Source: Perkinsus olseni
Taxonomy: Eukaryota; Perkinsozoa; Perkinsida; Perkinsidae
DNA: 64,000 nt
Direction of reading: 5' to 3'
Assembly: GCA_013115135.1 (NCBI GenBank)
Contig: JABANP010000102.1
Location: 62,001 to 126,000 of the forward strand
Shown here one piece after another: positions 47,383 to 56,721 of this stretch. Position 1 is the first letter of the stretch; the number at the start of each line of letters is the position of its first letter. The translations under genes and the position numbers were made by a program. The notes below the pieces were generated by a model, which saw nothing but the letters and a program-made list of their open reading frames with translations, was not told the origin of the DNA and made no database searches.

Positions 47383-47929
47383 AGGAGGCTCAGGGCCATC
47401 CTTGATGACGAAGCGGAAAGGCTAGCCATAGTAGCGGATCAAGAGATAATGAAAACGGCGTTCCGAGCATAAGTATAACGATACAACACCGGGTTGAACA
47501 CCCAATACGGCTCACAGTGCTTAACGAGCGGTGACAGATTGCCGCACACATAACATCTTGTAGTTATGCAAGTGCACAACTATGCCTCCTAAGCTTAGCT
47601 TGACGCTAGTTGATGACTTCATTAGTTATATTATGGGCAGAATCTCAGGATTTCACTCAACCATTGACTTGAGTTCCCTAATGGTTAACATCGTGGAGAA
47701 CCCGTCTTCCGAATCCTCGGTGAACCCTGTCGGCTTGCAGATTGCTCATGCTTCTGGTGTAGAGAACGTTCACCTTCTACGATATGTTACTGATGAAGAA
47801 TTCGCTGAGAAGTGCGAAGAGATGCCCACTGATAAGAAGAAGACTGCTGCTGATATACTGACTTGGCCTCGTATCTCCTTTCGAGCCAATCCCTTTCTGT
47901 TCGGAAGAGTATGCTCTCGAGTGTTATGA
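47383..47929 (+). mobile_element. 5' fragment of a retroelement, copy 2, with ORF start
   Basis: Same layout as copy 1: end of a frame (ERLAIVADQEIMKTAFRA, then stop), spacer, then ATG at 47582 (MPPKLSLTLVDDFI). The second frame continues for 115 residues with ANPFLFGRVCSRVL at the end. Compared with copy 1 the spacer has 12 extra bases (GGGTTGAACACC). Near 49543-49570 a short inverted match to the start of this frame appears. Probably a gag-like frame of a retroelement; I recognise no domain. Confidence 0.55.
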
Positions 47930-48077
47930 GCCTAACTAACGACCCATAACACTCATAACTTATGAGTGGCTTCAACAACCGTGAAGGTAACGAGCAGAGC
48001 ACTTTGCTCTGTCGTGAGCCTGCAATCCTGAGTCGTACATTTGGTACACCATAAGCACTACATCCGTTCGTTTCGCA

Positions 48078-48701
48078 ATGAGCTCAGTTCCAGTCTGGAG
48101 ACTTCGCGAAGTCAACTACAACGGAGGGAGGGATTCGCAGCTTGACAGTGGAATCATCGTACTACAATCGCATGGCCTTCGGAAAATCCATGCTCGAGAG
48201 GGACTTCGTGCGTTCCAGTTAATGGGGCGAGCGGAGATGCTTTATGCCGGGCCACTGCGTAAAAACCCAGCCGCGGGGGACTGGAAGGAGGTGCTTCCGA
48301 AGACCGAACAGTGCAGTGAACATTGTGCAGCGGCGTGTTATCTCAGAGCAGCCAAGATTCGTGTCAAACGGCTTGCCCCAGAGAGGGGCGGCGGCTCAGG
48401 TGCCAGAACTGTGACAGCCACTGGGAGTTGGTGGGCAAGCGAACCGCAGTGCCCGAGCCTCGGGCCCCGAGGTGAAGGCATGACATCACGACTGGTGATC
48501 CCAGGGCGTATAGCAGTATGTTTCATACTTTACAGCGAAGAAGACTGGCATAACGGAGGCGGACAAGTCTTAGAGACAGACGGTGTGGTACACCTGCACT
48601 ACACTGCATTTACCTTGAATGCTGCCGCGTACCATTATTCCCAGGTAGCCGTCAAAGCTCATCATACGCCTCGCACTGGCGTGCAGGCGTATGCGTTCTA
48701 A
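48078..48701 (+). CDS. unknown open frame, 207 residues
   Basis: ATG at 48078 to stop at 48701 without interruption. Segments such as DSGIIVLQSHGLRKIHAREG and FQLMGRAEMLYAGPLRK could be coding, but the middle (Gly/Arg/Ser-rich) is also open on the opposite strand, as in GC-rich repeats. No family. It may be mobile-element sequence. Confidence 0.3.
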   Translation: MSSVPVWRLREVNYNGGRDSQLDSGIIVLQSHGLRKIHAREGLRAFQLMGRAEMLYAGPLRKNPAAGDWKEVLPKTEQCSEHCAAACYLRAAKIRVKRLAPERGGGSGARTVTATGSWWASEPQCPSLGPRGEGMTSRLVIPGRIAVCFILYSEEDWHNGGGQVLETDGVVHLHYTAFTLNAAAYHYSQVAVKAHHTPRTGVQAYAF

Positions 48702-50169
48702 ATCAAGCTGCAGGATTTCATTATCGATCAACTCGAGTCCGGTGTTATCACTCATTCAGCCTTGTCTCAAGTAGCCACACTGTACTGAGTTACTGTGTGG
48801 TAAGGTAGCAGTTCCTTGTTCTCGTCGAGAACTTCTCGAAGACTACCCTCGAACTTTGACTTCAACTTTAAGGTCTAATCATCTGCATGGAAGTCGAGCC
48901 CGAGCTCTGATCACGGTCCGTTAACGATTTTTTTCTTACGGATATTTTTCATTCGAACTAGCTGTCCCTAGAACATTCTGGAGTGGGCTAGCTCCACACT
49001 TTCGGCTGCCCCTTGTTCTTGACATAATTCCGGATACAGCAACAATGGTGAACCGCCTAGACAGGCCCAAAAAGTCCACTATCATTATGGCACAATGACA
49101 TAGCCCCTAGGCGCTCATCCCTCGCTCAGGGGACCAAAGTCTGTTACGCTCATCAACCATGACCAGCTGGGGAGAACGCCCATCCTGACTCGTGATCTCC
49201 TGCAACCCGCATGCACTGGCACTTAAATCGGTAGCGGTCCACCCCTTTCGTGAGCTCGGCATCCCCATCGCCGCATTCCAGCCGTTCTACGAACCATGAC
49301 CTTCCTCCCAGCTCTAGCTCTCATGAACTACATAACTTTCAGCTATCCTACCTCTGCCACAGAGTGCGGCAATCCGTTAGTCCGGAATTGACGGATTCAG
49401 TTTGTCTACGCCAGGCGAGAGCCTTGCCGCAAGGCTGCTCAGCAGCCAGCACAAATACCATTCGACCAGGGTGTCAACCATGAGGCACTCGGGAGGTAGA
49501 TGGTTGTTGAATTCCTGAGCTTCCATCTTTAGCTACACTGATAAAGTCATTCACTAGCGTCAAGCTGAGCTGAGGTTCCACGGTTGTGGACCCGCATCAC
49601 GTTGTGAAGATGTCATCGAGATTTTCCCAAGTTCATACCGCTCGTCTCCAGACTCTTGAATCGAGAGGCCCCTTCTAAATAGTCGCCTTATACATCATCT
49701 AGTATCAGGACTCCCCCGCACTCTATTCACAACACCGCGACCGTGGCACGAGACATATCCTCACGACGGATCATGCTGAGTTCATCCCGTTCAACCGGGC
49801 TCATTCAAGAGCAAGCACTGAATGAAGCACCGCTGACTTCAGCTCGTCGGAGGTCTTCAATGGTTGCAACGCGGTGATGTTCGAAATCCGGCCTTGGGTA
49901 TCCCTCTGCACATACTGCAGCCATGGACCTTGATGGAGCGATGGAGCTACCACTACTCACTGATGGCCTACGTCGTCCATGCTGCTCTCTCTGACTCTAG
50001 TAGATCTCCGTGGAGGGTTTCCGAGTCGACCCGATCCTGACGAGGAGAGCGGCGGATCATCATCACGTACCGGCCTCCTTCGTGGGGCTCTGGTCGGTCT
50101 TATCGCAACGAGGGGCGCATGTACCCCAAATGATGGAATGATGCTCAGAATGATCATCCTCGACTCGAT
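48702..50169. other. no gene seen
   Basis: One palindromic insertion (48819) and a short inverted match to the retroelement frame (49543-49570). Otherwise featureless to me. Confidence 0.4.
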
Positions 50170-51567
50170 TCAACCCTCCGCTGAATTCACCTCAGCTGTG
50201 ACGTCATCACCATCGAACCGGGCTAGACTAGTCAGGCGGTATATGACCCTCAACTTCACTGATCTGAAAAACAACCGCGATGATGATGATGGACCGTGTA
50301 GGGCAGAGCGGCAACGTACGGCAGTTGGGCTATCGGGTTGCCCGAGATCCACAGGTCCGCCAGGTTAGTGAACGCTCGCTCGAGTATCTGTCGGAATATT
50401 GATCACGCGGAAGCAGCAGCCACGCTGTTGCTGCTGGCCAACCTCGAGGTTTGTATCCAGGTCATCGAGCTGGTTATTGGATACGACCAGCCTGGCCAGG
50501 GTGGTGCAAATCCATGGGCTCAACCCTTGAAGATTCTGCAACAGAGACGTCCGAGGCGGCAGAGCAGGGCTTCGGCTCGCCTTCACAAAGTTGTTCGAGA
50601 CATCCAATTCGCGCAGCCTGTTGAGTCCTTCCAAGCCGTGCAGGGATGAGATCTGATTATGAGTAAGCTTGAGGACACCGAGCTCGGGAAGGTGGGCTAT
50701 GTTCTCGATGGTGGTGATTTGGTTCTCGGATAAATCCAGCAGTTCCCTACCGGAGTAGCAGCGGTGGTCGGCCGTCACGATCAGTTCACTCACAGGTGAT
50801 TAGTGCGCTTCAACCCATAGGCTGGGATTTGCTTGATAGCGTTCCCGCGTAGACGCAGTTGCCGGAGAGAGGTCCGACAGTTGGACCAGTCACCAAGCTC
50901 CTCTGAAGAAATCTTAGGTTGAAGCTTGCGACGGATGAAACAGGTCGCTCTCACGGATCTCGTTGTAGCTCATATCCACTTGCTCTAACGAACGAGAGAG
51001 CGCAAGACAGTCCGCCCTGCGGAGTAGGTTATGGGAAGCATCGAGTACTCGTAGGCAGGGCATAGCGGATCTAAGGTTGAAGCTGGCTAATCACAGAGGG
51101 AGCAGCCCTACAGGGCGTCGAGCCTCCTGAGTCTGTTGTGGCTCACATCCACCACCTGCAGATGACGGTAGTCTCTCAAGACCTGACAAGAGGCCACTTC
51201 CACAAAGCACCACTGACGGCCGTACCGGGTCGAGGTTAGTGAGTGAGAGATTCCCGATGCTGCATGAAAGGTAGGCGTGGTGGCCAGGCTGTACGGGCGT
51301 GATGCCGAGCCCGCCAAGGCCAGCAGTGACCTGCTGTTGTGATGATGAGCCCGAGGGCTGGCTGCTGCAGTCCCTGCCCACTTGCTCTCGAGTGAGAGGA
51401 GACACGTCATCAGCGGATACCTCAACCTCGTCCGGGATGGCTGTTTCCCCTGGCTGGCGGCACATGGCAAGACACGGCAGTAAGGAGATTGTAGACTGTG
51501 TGCCAAACCGTTGTGTATCAGTGCTGTCCCTCTGGGTCACCCAGACTGGGTGGATGTCCTCAGCCAT
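50170..51567 (-). CDS. leucine-rich repeat protein (SDS22/LRR-cap type), 350 residues, 8 exons
   Basis: Exons 51567-51226, 51182-51112, 51070-50955, 50902-50794, 50746-50587, 50535-50443, 50387-50320 and 50263-50170 keep frame from ATG to TGA. After an N-terminal disordered part with SSQQQ come at least eight LRRs of the LxxLDxSxNxI type: LQVVDVSHNRLRRLDAL, LRVLDASHNLLRRADCL, LEQVDMSYNEI, LLDLSENQITTIENIAHL, LGVLKLTHNQISSLHGL, LRELDVSNNF and LARLVVSNNQLDDL. The end YRLTSLARFDGDDVTAEV is a typical LRR cap. Introns are 41-56 nt. Such proteins are protein-interaction scaffolds, for example PP1 regulators or axonemal factors. The partner cannot be told from sequence. Confidence 0.85.
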
Positions 51568-51832
51568 ACTTCAATAGTCACAAAGCAGTGGTGATAGTCA
51601 AATTCACTTTCTCATCAATCCACTTGCCTGTTGTGCTGCCTGGGAGTTGCTACCCTAAGCTTACAAGCCGCGAAATGCCCAAGAAATCTACTCGAGAAAC
51701 ACTCAAAAGCGCACAACTTGTCCACCATGGTCTCTTAATTGGCTCAAGAACAACATGGCACTTCGAGCAGCTCGAATCGAGCTTTCACTGAGCACAACCA
51801 TGTGGTCCCCAATGCGATCATCATGAAAATCA

Positions 51833-52050
51833 TCACCACAGGAAATCTCGCCGCGCCTTTAGGAGGTCCAAGGCGGGCAGTAGACACGACCACTTGTCAA
51901 TGGAGCTGTACTCGAGGACCTCGCCGAACTGACCGCCTCGGTCAGCATGCGGTTGAGCTAGATGCAGGGGGGAGGCGAACATCTTGGTGGACGTTTGGAG
52001 GTACGGCAGCGTCGAGAGGGCTATTTGGTGGAAGTCGGTGAGGGGCGGAA
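51833..52050 (-). CDS. 3' exon of an unknown protein
   Basis: The minus strand reads FHQIALSTLPYLQTSTKMFA, then QFGEVLEYSSIDKWSCLLPA and LDLLKARRDFLW, stop at 51835-51833. It is protein-like throughout. Upstream exons between 52050 and 52400 (for example GHGLVITTRELYIF) could not be joined with confidence. Family unknown. Confidence 0.4.
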
Positions 52051-52672
52051 AATATACAACTCGCGGGTGGTGATGACGAGGCCGTGGCCTGCAAGGAACG
52101 GATGAGTCGAGCTGCTCGACTACGGCATCGCGAGAGCGGCTTCAAGAGCGATGCTCTGCCACACGGCGCCGCTCGACTAATGACGCTCCTCCGCGAATTG
52201 GACAGCTTCCAGCGGGAGAAGGTCTGCGCACCTCCAGAGCGGATGAAGGCCCGAGTCGTGTCCAAGGCGTCTCTGATGCCTCAGCAAGGATACGCTACTC
52301 GACGGTTTATGATGGTGTGCAGATATGATACCGTGATGATGTAGAGCGTCGAGTTGAACATGGATATGCTGATGATGATGCATGGCATTGAAGGCAGTAG
52401 TCGGTCCCTGAATGCGCCGATGATAAGGCCTTCCTCGATAGAGTCTTCAAAGCCAACCTCGCTTGATGGTCACGGAATGGAGTTCGATCGCTTCTGTACT
52501 GCCAATTTTCCCTCAGCGAATGGATCATGATCCAGGCAGTGAGCGCTACGAGCCTTTGCCAATTACGAATTATTGACGAACGCTTAACACAACCCCGGCG
52601 AGGGAAGCCTTTCAATTTGGCAGCGCCGACACCTGATGTGTCTGTCTGCATACCACACCAAAGCCAATATAA

Positions 52673-54502
52673 TCAGGATTCCTCCCCCATCTTCAAGTCA
52701 AAATATCCTCGCAGCCTCGCCTTCCCGTAATTTTCGTAGTCAAACAGCGACGCATCGTCATCGTCCTCGTCCTCGGTACCATGGTCCTGCTCGAAATGCT
52801 GTATGACACTCCAGGCGCACCAACGAAGCTCAGCCGCCATCGCGTACAGTCGGACCGTATCCAACTGAGGACGACTGATGAGGAGAGCTTTTCAGGAGAA
52901 GGCTTACCATGGTGGACTCATCAAGGCTGCTGTACTCACTCTCTGTGAGGTAATTACGTAGGAAAAGCAACTGTGAGAAGATGTCCTCGCCGGGGATCGA
53001 ACCCGGGACCTCGAGCTCACCTGTAAGTCTTTGCTGGGGAAGTACTTCTCTACGTTGTAATCGTTCTCCACAATGAGCATGCTTTCTACCACCTGAGGAC
53101 GGAGGAACAACCCTCAGAGCGTTTCCAACCAAGACAAACCAACTCCATCATTTCGCGCCCGCCTGATTCCTGAATGACTATTCAACCTAGTCACTCATCG
53201 ACAAGAAGGTTTCCACGTCATTGGAGCCGCCTCCACCGTGGAGCCTCCACGGCAGAGGAAGGGGCTGCGGTCCTGGCCTACTACCGCAGCGAAGTGGTTG
53301 GCGATGTCGGCAACTGCAGGGTTGAAGGCGCAATACTCGTAGTCGATGAACCTCAACGACGACTGCCCGTCATCATCCTTGGGCACCAATATGTTACCCG
53401 AGAGCAAATCGTTGTGGCAAAAGACAATCTGACATGAAATACCTCACCAAAGATTCGAACCCACCACCTCCACCATGGCAGAGCTGAACCCTAACCCACT
53501 CACCTTCTCGAGCGAGCTCTCATCAACACTCTTGCGCGACTCGATAGTTCTCTGCAGCCACTTAGCCTCCCCTTCCACTGTACTAAGCATCGTCATGAAG
53601 TCATCCTCCTCGTCCTCCGGTGACGACTTCAACAACTCCCGTCCCTTCGCGACGTAGGACCTAATCCTGTCCCAGAGGTCCGGCTGATTGACATCCCTTC
53701 CCCGCCCCGCAGCAGCTGGCTCGAGGGAGTGCATGTACCTACGGACCCTATTCCCTTCACAACAGCCGTCGCCAAATACCGTAAATGCTGTGCTATCGCC
53801 GGTGTCCACTTCTCGGTGACCATCTCGAGCGGACCGAGTGGCCGCAGCTGCGTGAAAAACTCCTCAACACGACCATTCCTGAATCCGAATGCCTTTGACA
53901 GAGAATCTTCGCTGTGCGCTCACCGAAAGATACCCAGCAGAGCGGGGCCGAATCCAATGGAGCTGAGGTCGTTGAACACTCGATTTTCCGTTTTTCTATC
54001 AATAATCGAGCTGCCTGCCTCCCCGAACACTCGCACAAGACAAACCGGGAGGCGACCCAATGGGCCCTCTTTGTCAGGGCAGCCGGACGCACTCCCAGCC
54101 GTGGAGTCGGTAGGCGCGTTGCTCGCCGGTGATGCCCCAGAGTCCTGAGGTCCCGGGTTCGATCCCCGCAGCGTGCACTTTTCAAGCATACCTCACCAAT
54201 ACAGAACTCCACTTTGAACAAGGAGTTGGTTATCCCTCCGGTAACTCTCGTCACTTCCACCGGCGTCTTCCTCGCTCGAACGCCCTCGATTTCCGCCCCG
54301 GCCAAGTGAGCGACTTCGTCATTATACCGCAGCACACATTCGCCTGACCACCATCATGACGGGGCGGTACTTTGCAAAGGCTCCTACGGCAGAGGCTCTC
54401 GAGATGGTCAGAAACCCGAGGGTCGGAGGGGTCGATGGAGACCTCAAATCGAGGTACTTGCTCCCAGGTGCAAGGCATTACAAAAAGATATATGGGCCAC
54501 AA
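52673..54502 (-). CDS. choline/ethanolamine kinase, 8 or more exons
   Basis: Family role: ATP-dependent phosphorylation of choline or ethanolamine, first step of the Kennedy pathway, cytosolic. Exons with consistent phase: end at 54197, 54068-53924, 53878-53780, 53747-53504, 53428-53285, 53092-53021, 52970-52908, 52864-52673. Landmarks: TRVTGGITNSLFKVE (N-lobe), CLVRVFGEAGS, the Brenner phosphotransferase motif IVFCHNDLLSGNIL with FIDYEY, and DYNVEKYFPSKDLQLLFLRN. The C-terminal ELRWCAWSVIQHFEQ and FDYENYGKARLRGYF complete the family pattern. The exon upstream of 54335 is ambiguous; MPCTWEQVP near 54478 may be the N-terminus. Introns are 32-192 nt, and three carry tRNA-like B boxes. Confidence 0.88.
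52971..53020 (-). other. 50-nt intron made largely of a tRNA T-arm-like core
   Basis: GTGAGCTC, then GAGGTCCCGGGTTCGATCCC on the gene strand, then GGCGAGGACATC and CTCACAG. B box at 52993-53003. The 3' part GCGAGGACATCT recurs beside the B box at 57146. Confidence 0.75.
53429..53503 (-). other. 75-nt intron resembling a tRNA 3' half
   Basis: Runs from GTGAGTGGG to CATGTCAG. The middle reads TTCAGCTCTGCCATGGTGGA and then GGTGGTGGGTTCGAATC on the gene strand, like an anticodon arm followed by a T arm. B box at 53452-53461. Confidence 0.65.
54069..54196 (-). other. 128-nt intron with an antisense tRNA-like unit
   Basis: On the plus strand GTGGAGTCGGTAGGCGCG (54101-54118, A-box-like) is followed by GAGGTCCCGGGTTCGATCCC (B box 54156-54166) and GCAGCGTGCACTT. 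The unit lies opposite to the gene. Confidence 0.65.
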
Positions 54503-54598
54503 TCTTTCGAATACTCATGTTTCCGACACTTTAGCGCGCGCCCTGAGAACACAACCACACGATGATTGGTAAGACGTGGGTGTTGCAGTGAGGAGAGG

Positions 54599-56199
54599 TC
54601 ATTGAGGGCTGCTCCGCTTCTTGCCGGCCCGTATGATATTATACAGTCTCTTGTCGGCCAACTTGGATAAGGACTTTCGCACCTTCACCGTCACGCGCCG
54701 CGAAATTCCTTCCGTCCGATCGTTCTCGGTGGGCTCAGCGGTCGGCTGATCTTCCCAAGGCTCTCCAGTTTTCTCAATAACAGCCGTGAAGAAGCCACCG
54801 GTGTTGTTGAGATGAGGATACACCCTCAAGCAGGGGGACAGGTCGAAGGAGCCAGAGGGCCACATGCTAGGCCGATACCACTCCTTCTTGGAATCACGCT
54901 GGGATATGGCCTCACAGTGGAAGACCTCAGGTGAGTCCTCCATCTCCTCCACGACTTGCCAATGGTTGAGGCCCGGGTACGTTCGAAAGCCCGGCAGCTT
55001 CACGTGAACCAGTCGACCATGTGGGGATACTGACAAGGATGAGGTAACTTCGTGGCGCAGTGACAAAATTTCTTAGGAGGTAATTTCGTGGCGCAGTCTA
55101 CACGATATAATTTCGTGGCGCAGTGACAGAAATTCTCACGATATAATTTCGTGGCGCAGTGACAGAAATTCTCACGATATAATTTCGTGGCGCAGTGACA
55201 GAAATTCTTACCCGCCTTCAGAATGGCCTGCACGACAGCCTCGTTCTCGAGTGGATTAACACTGCAGGTCGAGTAGGACATTCGACCACCCACCTTGAGC
55301 AGGGCGAAGGCGCGCAGGGCTATCTGAGAGGAAGCGTATCCAGAGGTTGTCAATGCAAGATACAAAACATGTCAGGTTGCTACCTGTATTTGCGTGTGAT
55401 GCAGCCTTCTCCCCAACGACGGATCCCAATGTTTCCATTTCACCGGATACTTCCGGAAAGTTCCGTCGCCCGAACACGGCACGTCACAAATAACCCGATC
55501 GAACTTATGTTTTTTCGGTATCAGTTGTGCCTTGTGGTTGATGACCATGAAACCCTCAGATTCCCCGACCCTCCCACACAGTATGTGAGCCCTTCTCGTA
55601 CTCAACTCATTAGCCACCACCAACCCCCTTCCCTGTTCTATCACGTCAAGGGCCTGCAAGGTCTTACTCCCGGGAGCAGCACACATGTCGAGCACATCAT
55701 GCGCAGGTTCGATTCCCAGCACCGACACCGGCACCATCGAGGCCACCTCCTGTCGCCTCGCTCCGCCTCCAACGCCCCCGTGATTTTGTTTCAACCACGC
55801 ATCGAGTTCCGGATATGCCTCCTTAGCCGTCCTAGGGTCGCACCCTAGCTGATACCCCCCACACCACTTGAACTGTCTCGCCGGTGGTATCCATCGCCCG
55901 TTTCTTGCCAGTGTGACATCCTCAAAGATACTCTTCGGCGGCTCGCACCGGGAATCTTTCCGCACTCTAAAGGATATCGGCAGGGGAGCTCGGAGGTGGC
56001 TGATGAGATCCTCCCACTCGCCATCGCCGTTGTCCATCTTCAGCCCGCAGGCCCGATAGAAGGCCTCCCATCGCTGCACCCCGTCAGTGACTATTTCTCC
56101 GAATCTTTTCGCAACAGGTTCAGCAGCCGTCTCAACCGACCTCCGCCCCTTTCGTCTATGCTTCGACCTTGGATGCTTCCTTGCTGTCATCAACAACAA
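54599..56199 (-). CDS. NSUN2: NSUN2-type RNA (cytosine-5) methyltransferase
   Basis: Transfers methyl from SAM to C5 of cytosine in tRNA and other RNAs. Exons 56199-55384, 55323-55212 and 55029-54599 join in frame to 452 residues. Order: basic N-terminus ([13 protein letters not shown]), FYRACGLK, the SAM loop [30 protein letters not shown] (catalytic-type PC motif) and [20 protein letters not shown] (TC motif, the second conserved Cys). Then come [13 protein letters not shown] and the C-terminal [19 protein letters not shown]. Both Cys motifs are intact, so activity is expected. Introns are 60 and 182 nt; the second consists of a tandem repeat. Confidence 0.9.
55030..55211 (-). repeat. intron built of five CGTGGCGCAG repeats
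   Basis: On the plus strand CGTGGCGCAG begins at 55051, 55087, 55114, 55150 and 55186, in units of 36 nt (one of 27). On the gene strand three units each begin with a donor-like GTAAG or GTGAG followed by AATTTCTGTCACTGCGCCAC. TGGCGCAGTGA fits a tRNA A box. The 20-nt word GTCACTGCGCCACGAAATTA also lies in the OTU-like gene's second intron. Confidence 0.85.
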
Positions 56200-56721
56200 T
56201 TCAACAACATCACTGTAAATGATTCAGGAATAATGATAAAGATCTCGCTGCCCCACCTCTTGTCAACACAAAGCTGTCTCAGCTAGTGCTAACTATATCC
56301 ATTCTACATTGTAGAATCTACAAGACCGAGTACGCAGAAGCTACGAACCCGAAATGAGCGAGACTGACAAGAGCCTGTCCTTCACAATAGAGCAGGAACA
56401 AGCGTGTGGTGGAATCGTTGAGAAGGATACAGCGCGACGTCGTGCGCAGTAGATGAAGTAGACAGATTAGCTATATTAGCTAGCGGCCCGCATTCGCGCC
56501 AAGTCAGCGCGCGGCCCCTCTTTACTTGGCCTCCCGACTCCCTATGTCGAGTTCCGAAGTTAGAACTGAGGGGACACGAAGATTGTGTCACACTATTACT
56601 GCCGGCATACCTATGAAGTGCTTCATCCTCCAGTCCTGAAGAAATAATGGGAGACAACAAGGCCACAACAATCGCCTTCTCATCCCCTACTCGAATACGA
56701 CACTGATACCGACATGAAACC

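Larger units (their letters stand above)
4188..56322. repeat. dispersed 20-bp D6-core8-D6 palindromic insertions (43 sites)
   Basis: Start positions: 4188, 5418, 7994, 8213, 8264, 8682, 10318, 10383, 11216, 11277, 11787, 12696, 19198, 21430, 22621, 22677, 22715, 23114, 23159, 25591, 25878, 26240, 26345, 26448, 30098, 31454, 32295, 32357, 33888, 33949, 36257, 37296, 38597, 39530, 39600, 39800, 40424, 41171, 41448, 45307, 48819, 53231, 56303. Each is 20 bp: 6-mer, 8-nt core with the 6-mer's reverse complement flanked by one base on each side, same 6-mer. One flanking base of the core always pairs with the base outside one repeat, so a 15-bp palindrome with one central base results. Found by eye, so this is a lower bound. 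Confidence 0.9.

Noticed and set aside
51726..51745. Possible second spliced-leader relic ending TTGGCTCAAG
   Set aside because: Only ten bases match the leader; too short to claim.
55030..55211. CRISPR array
   Set aside because: Units are 36 nt with no unique spacers, lie in a spliced intron of a eukaryotic gene, and there are no cas genes.
55706..55716. B-box word GGTTCGATTCC inside the NSUN2 gene
   Set aside because: It lies in an uninterrupted, conserved coding exon ([14 protein letters not shown]); there is no intron, so the match is most likely chance.
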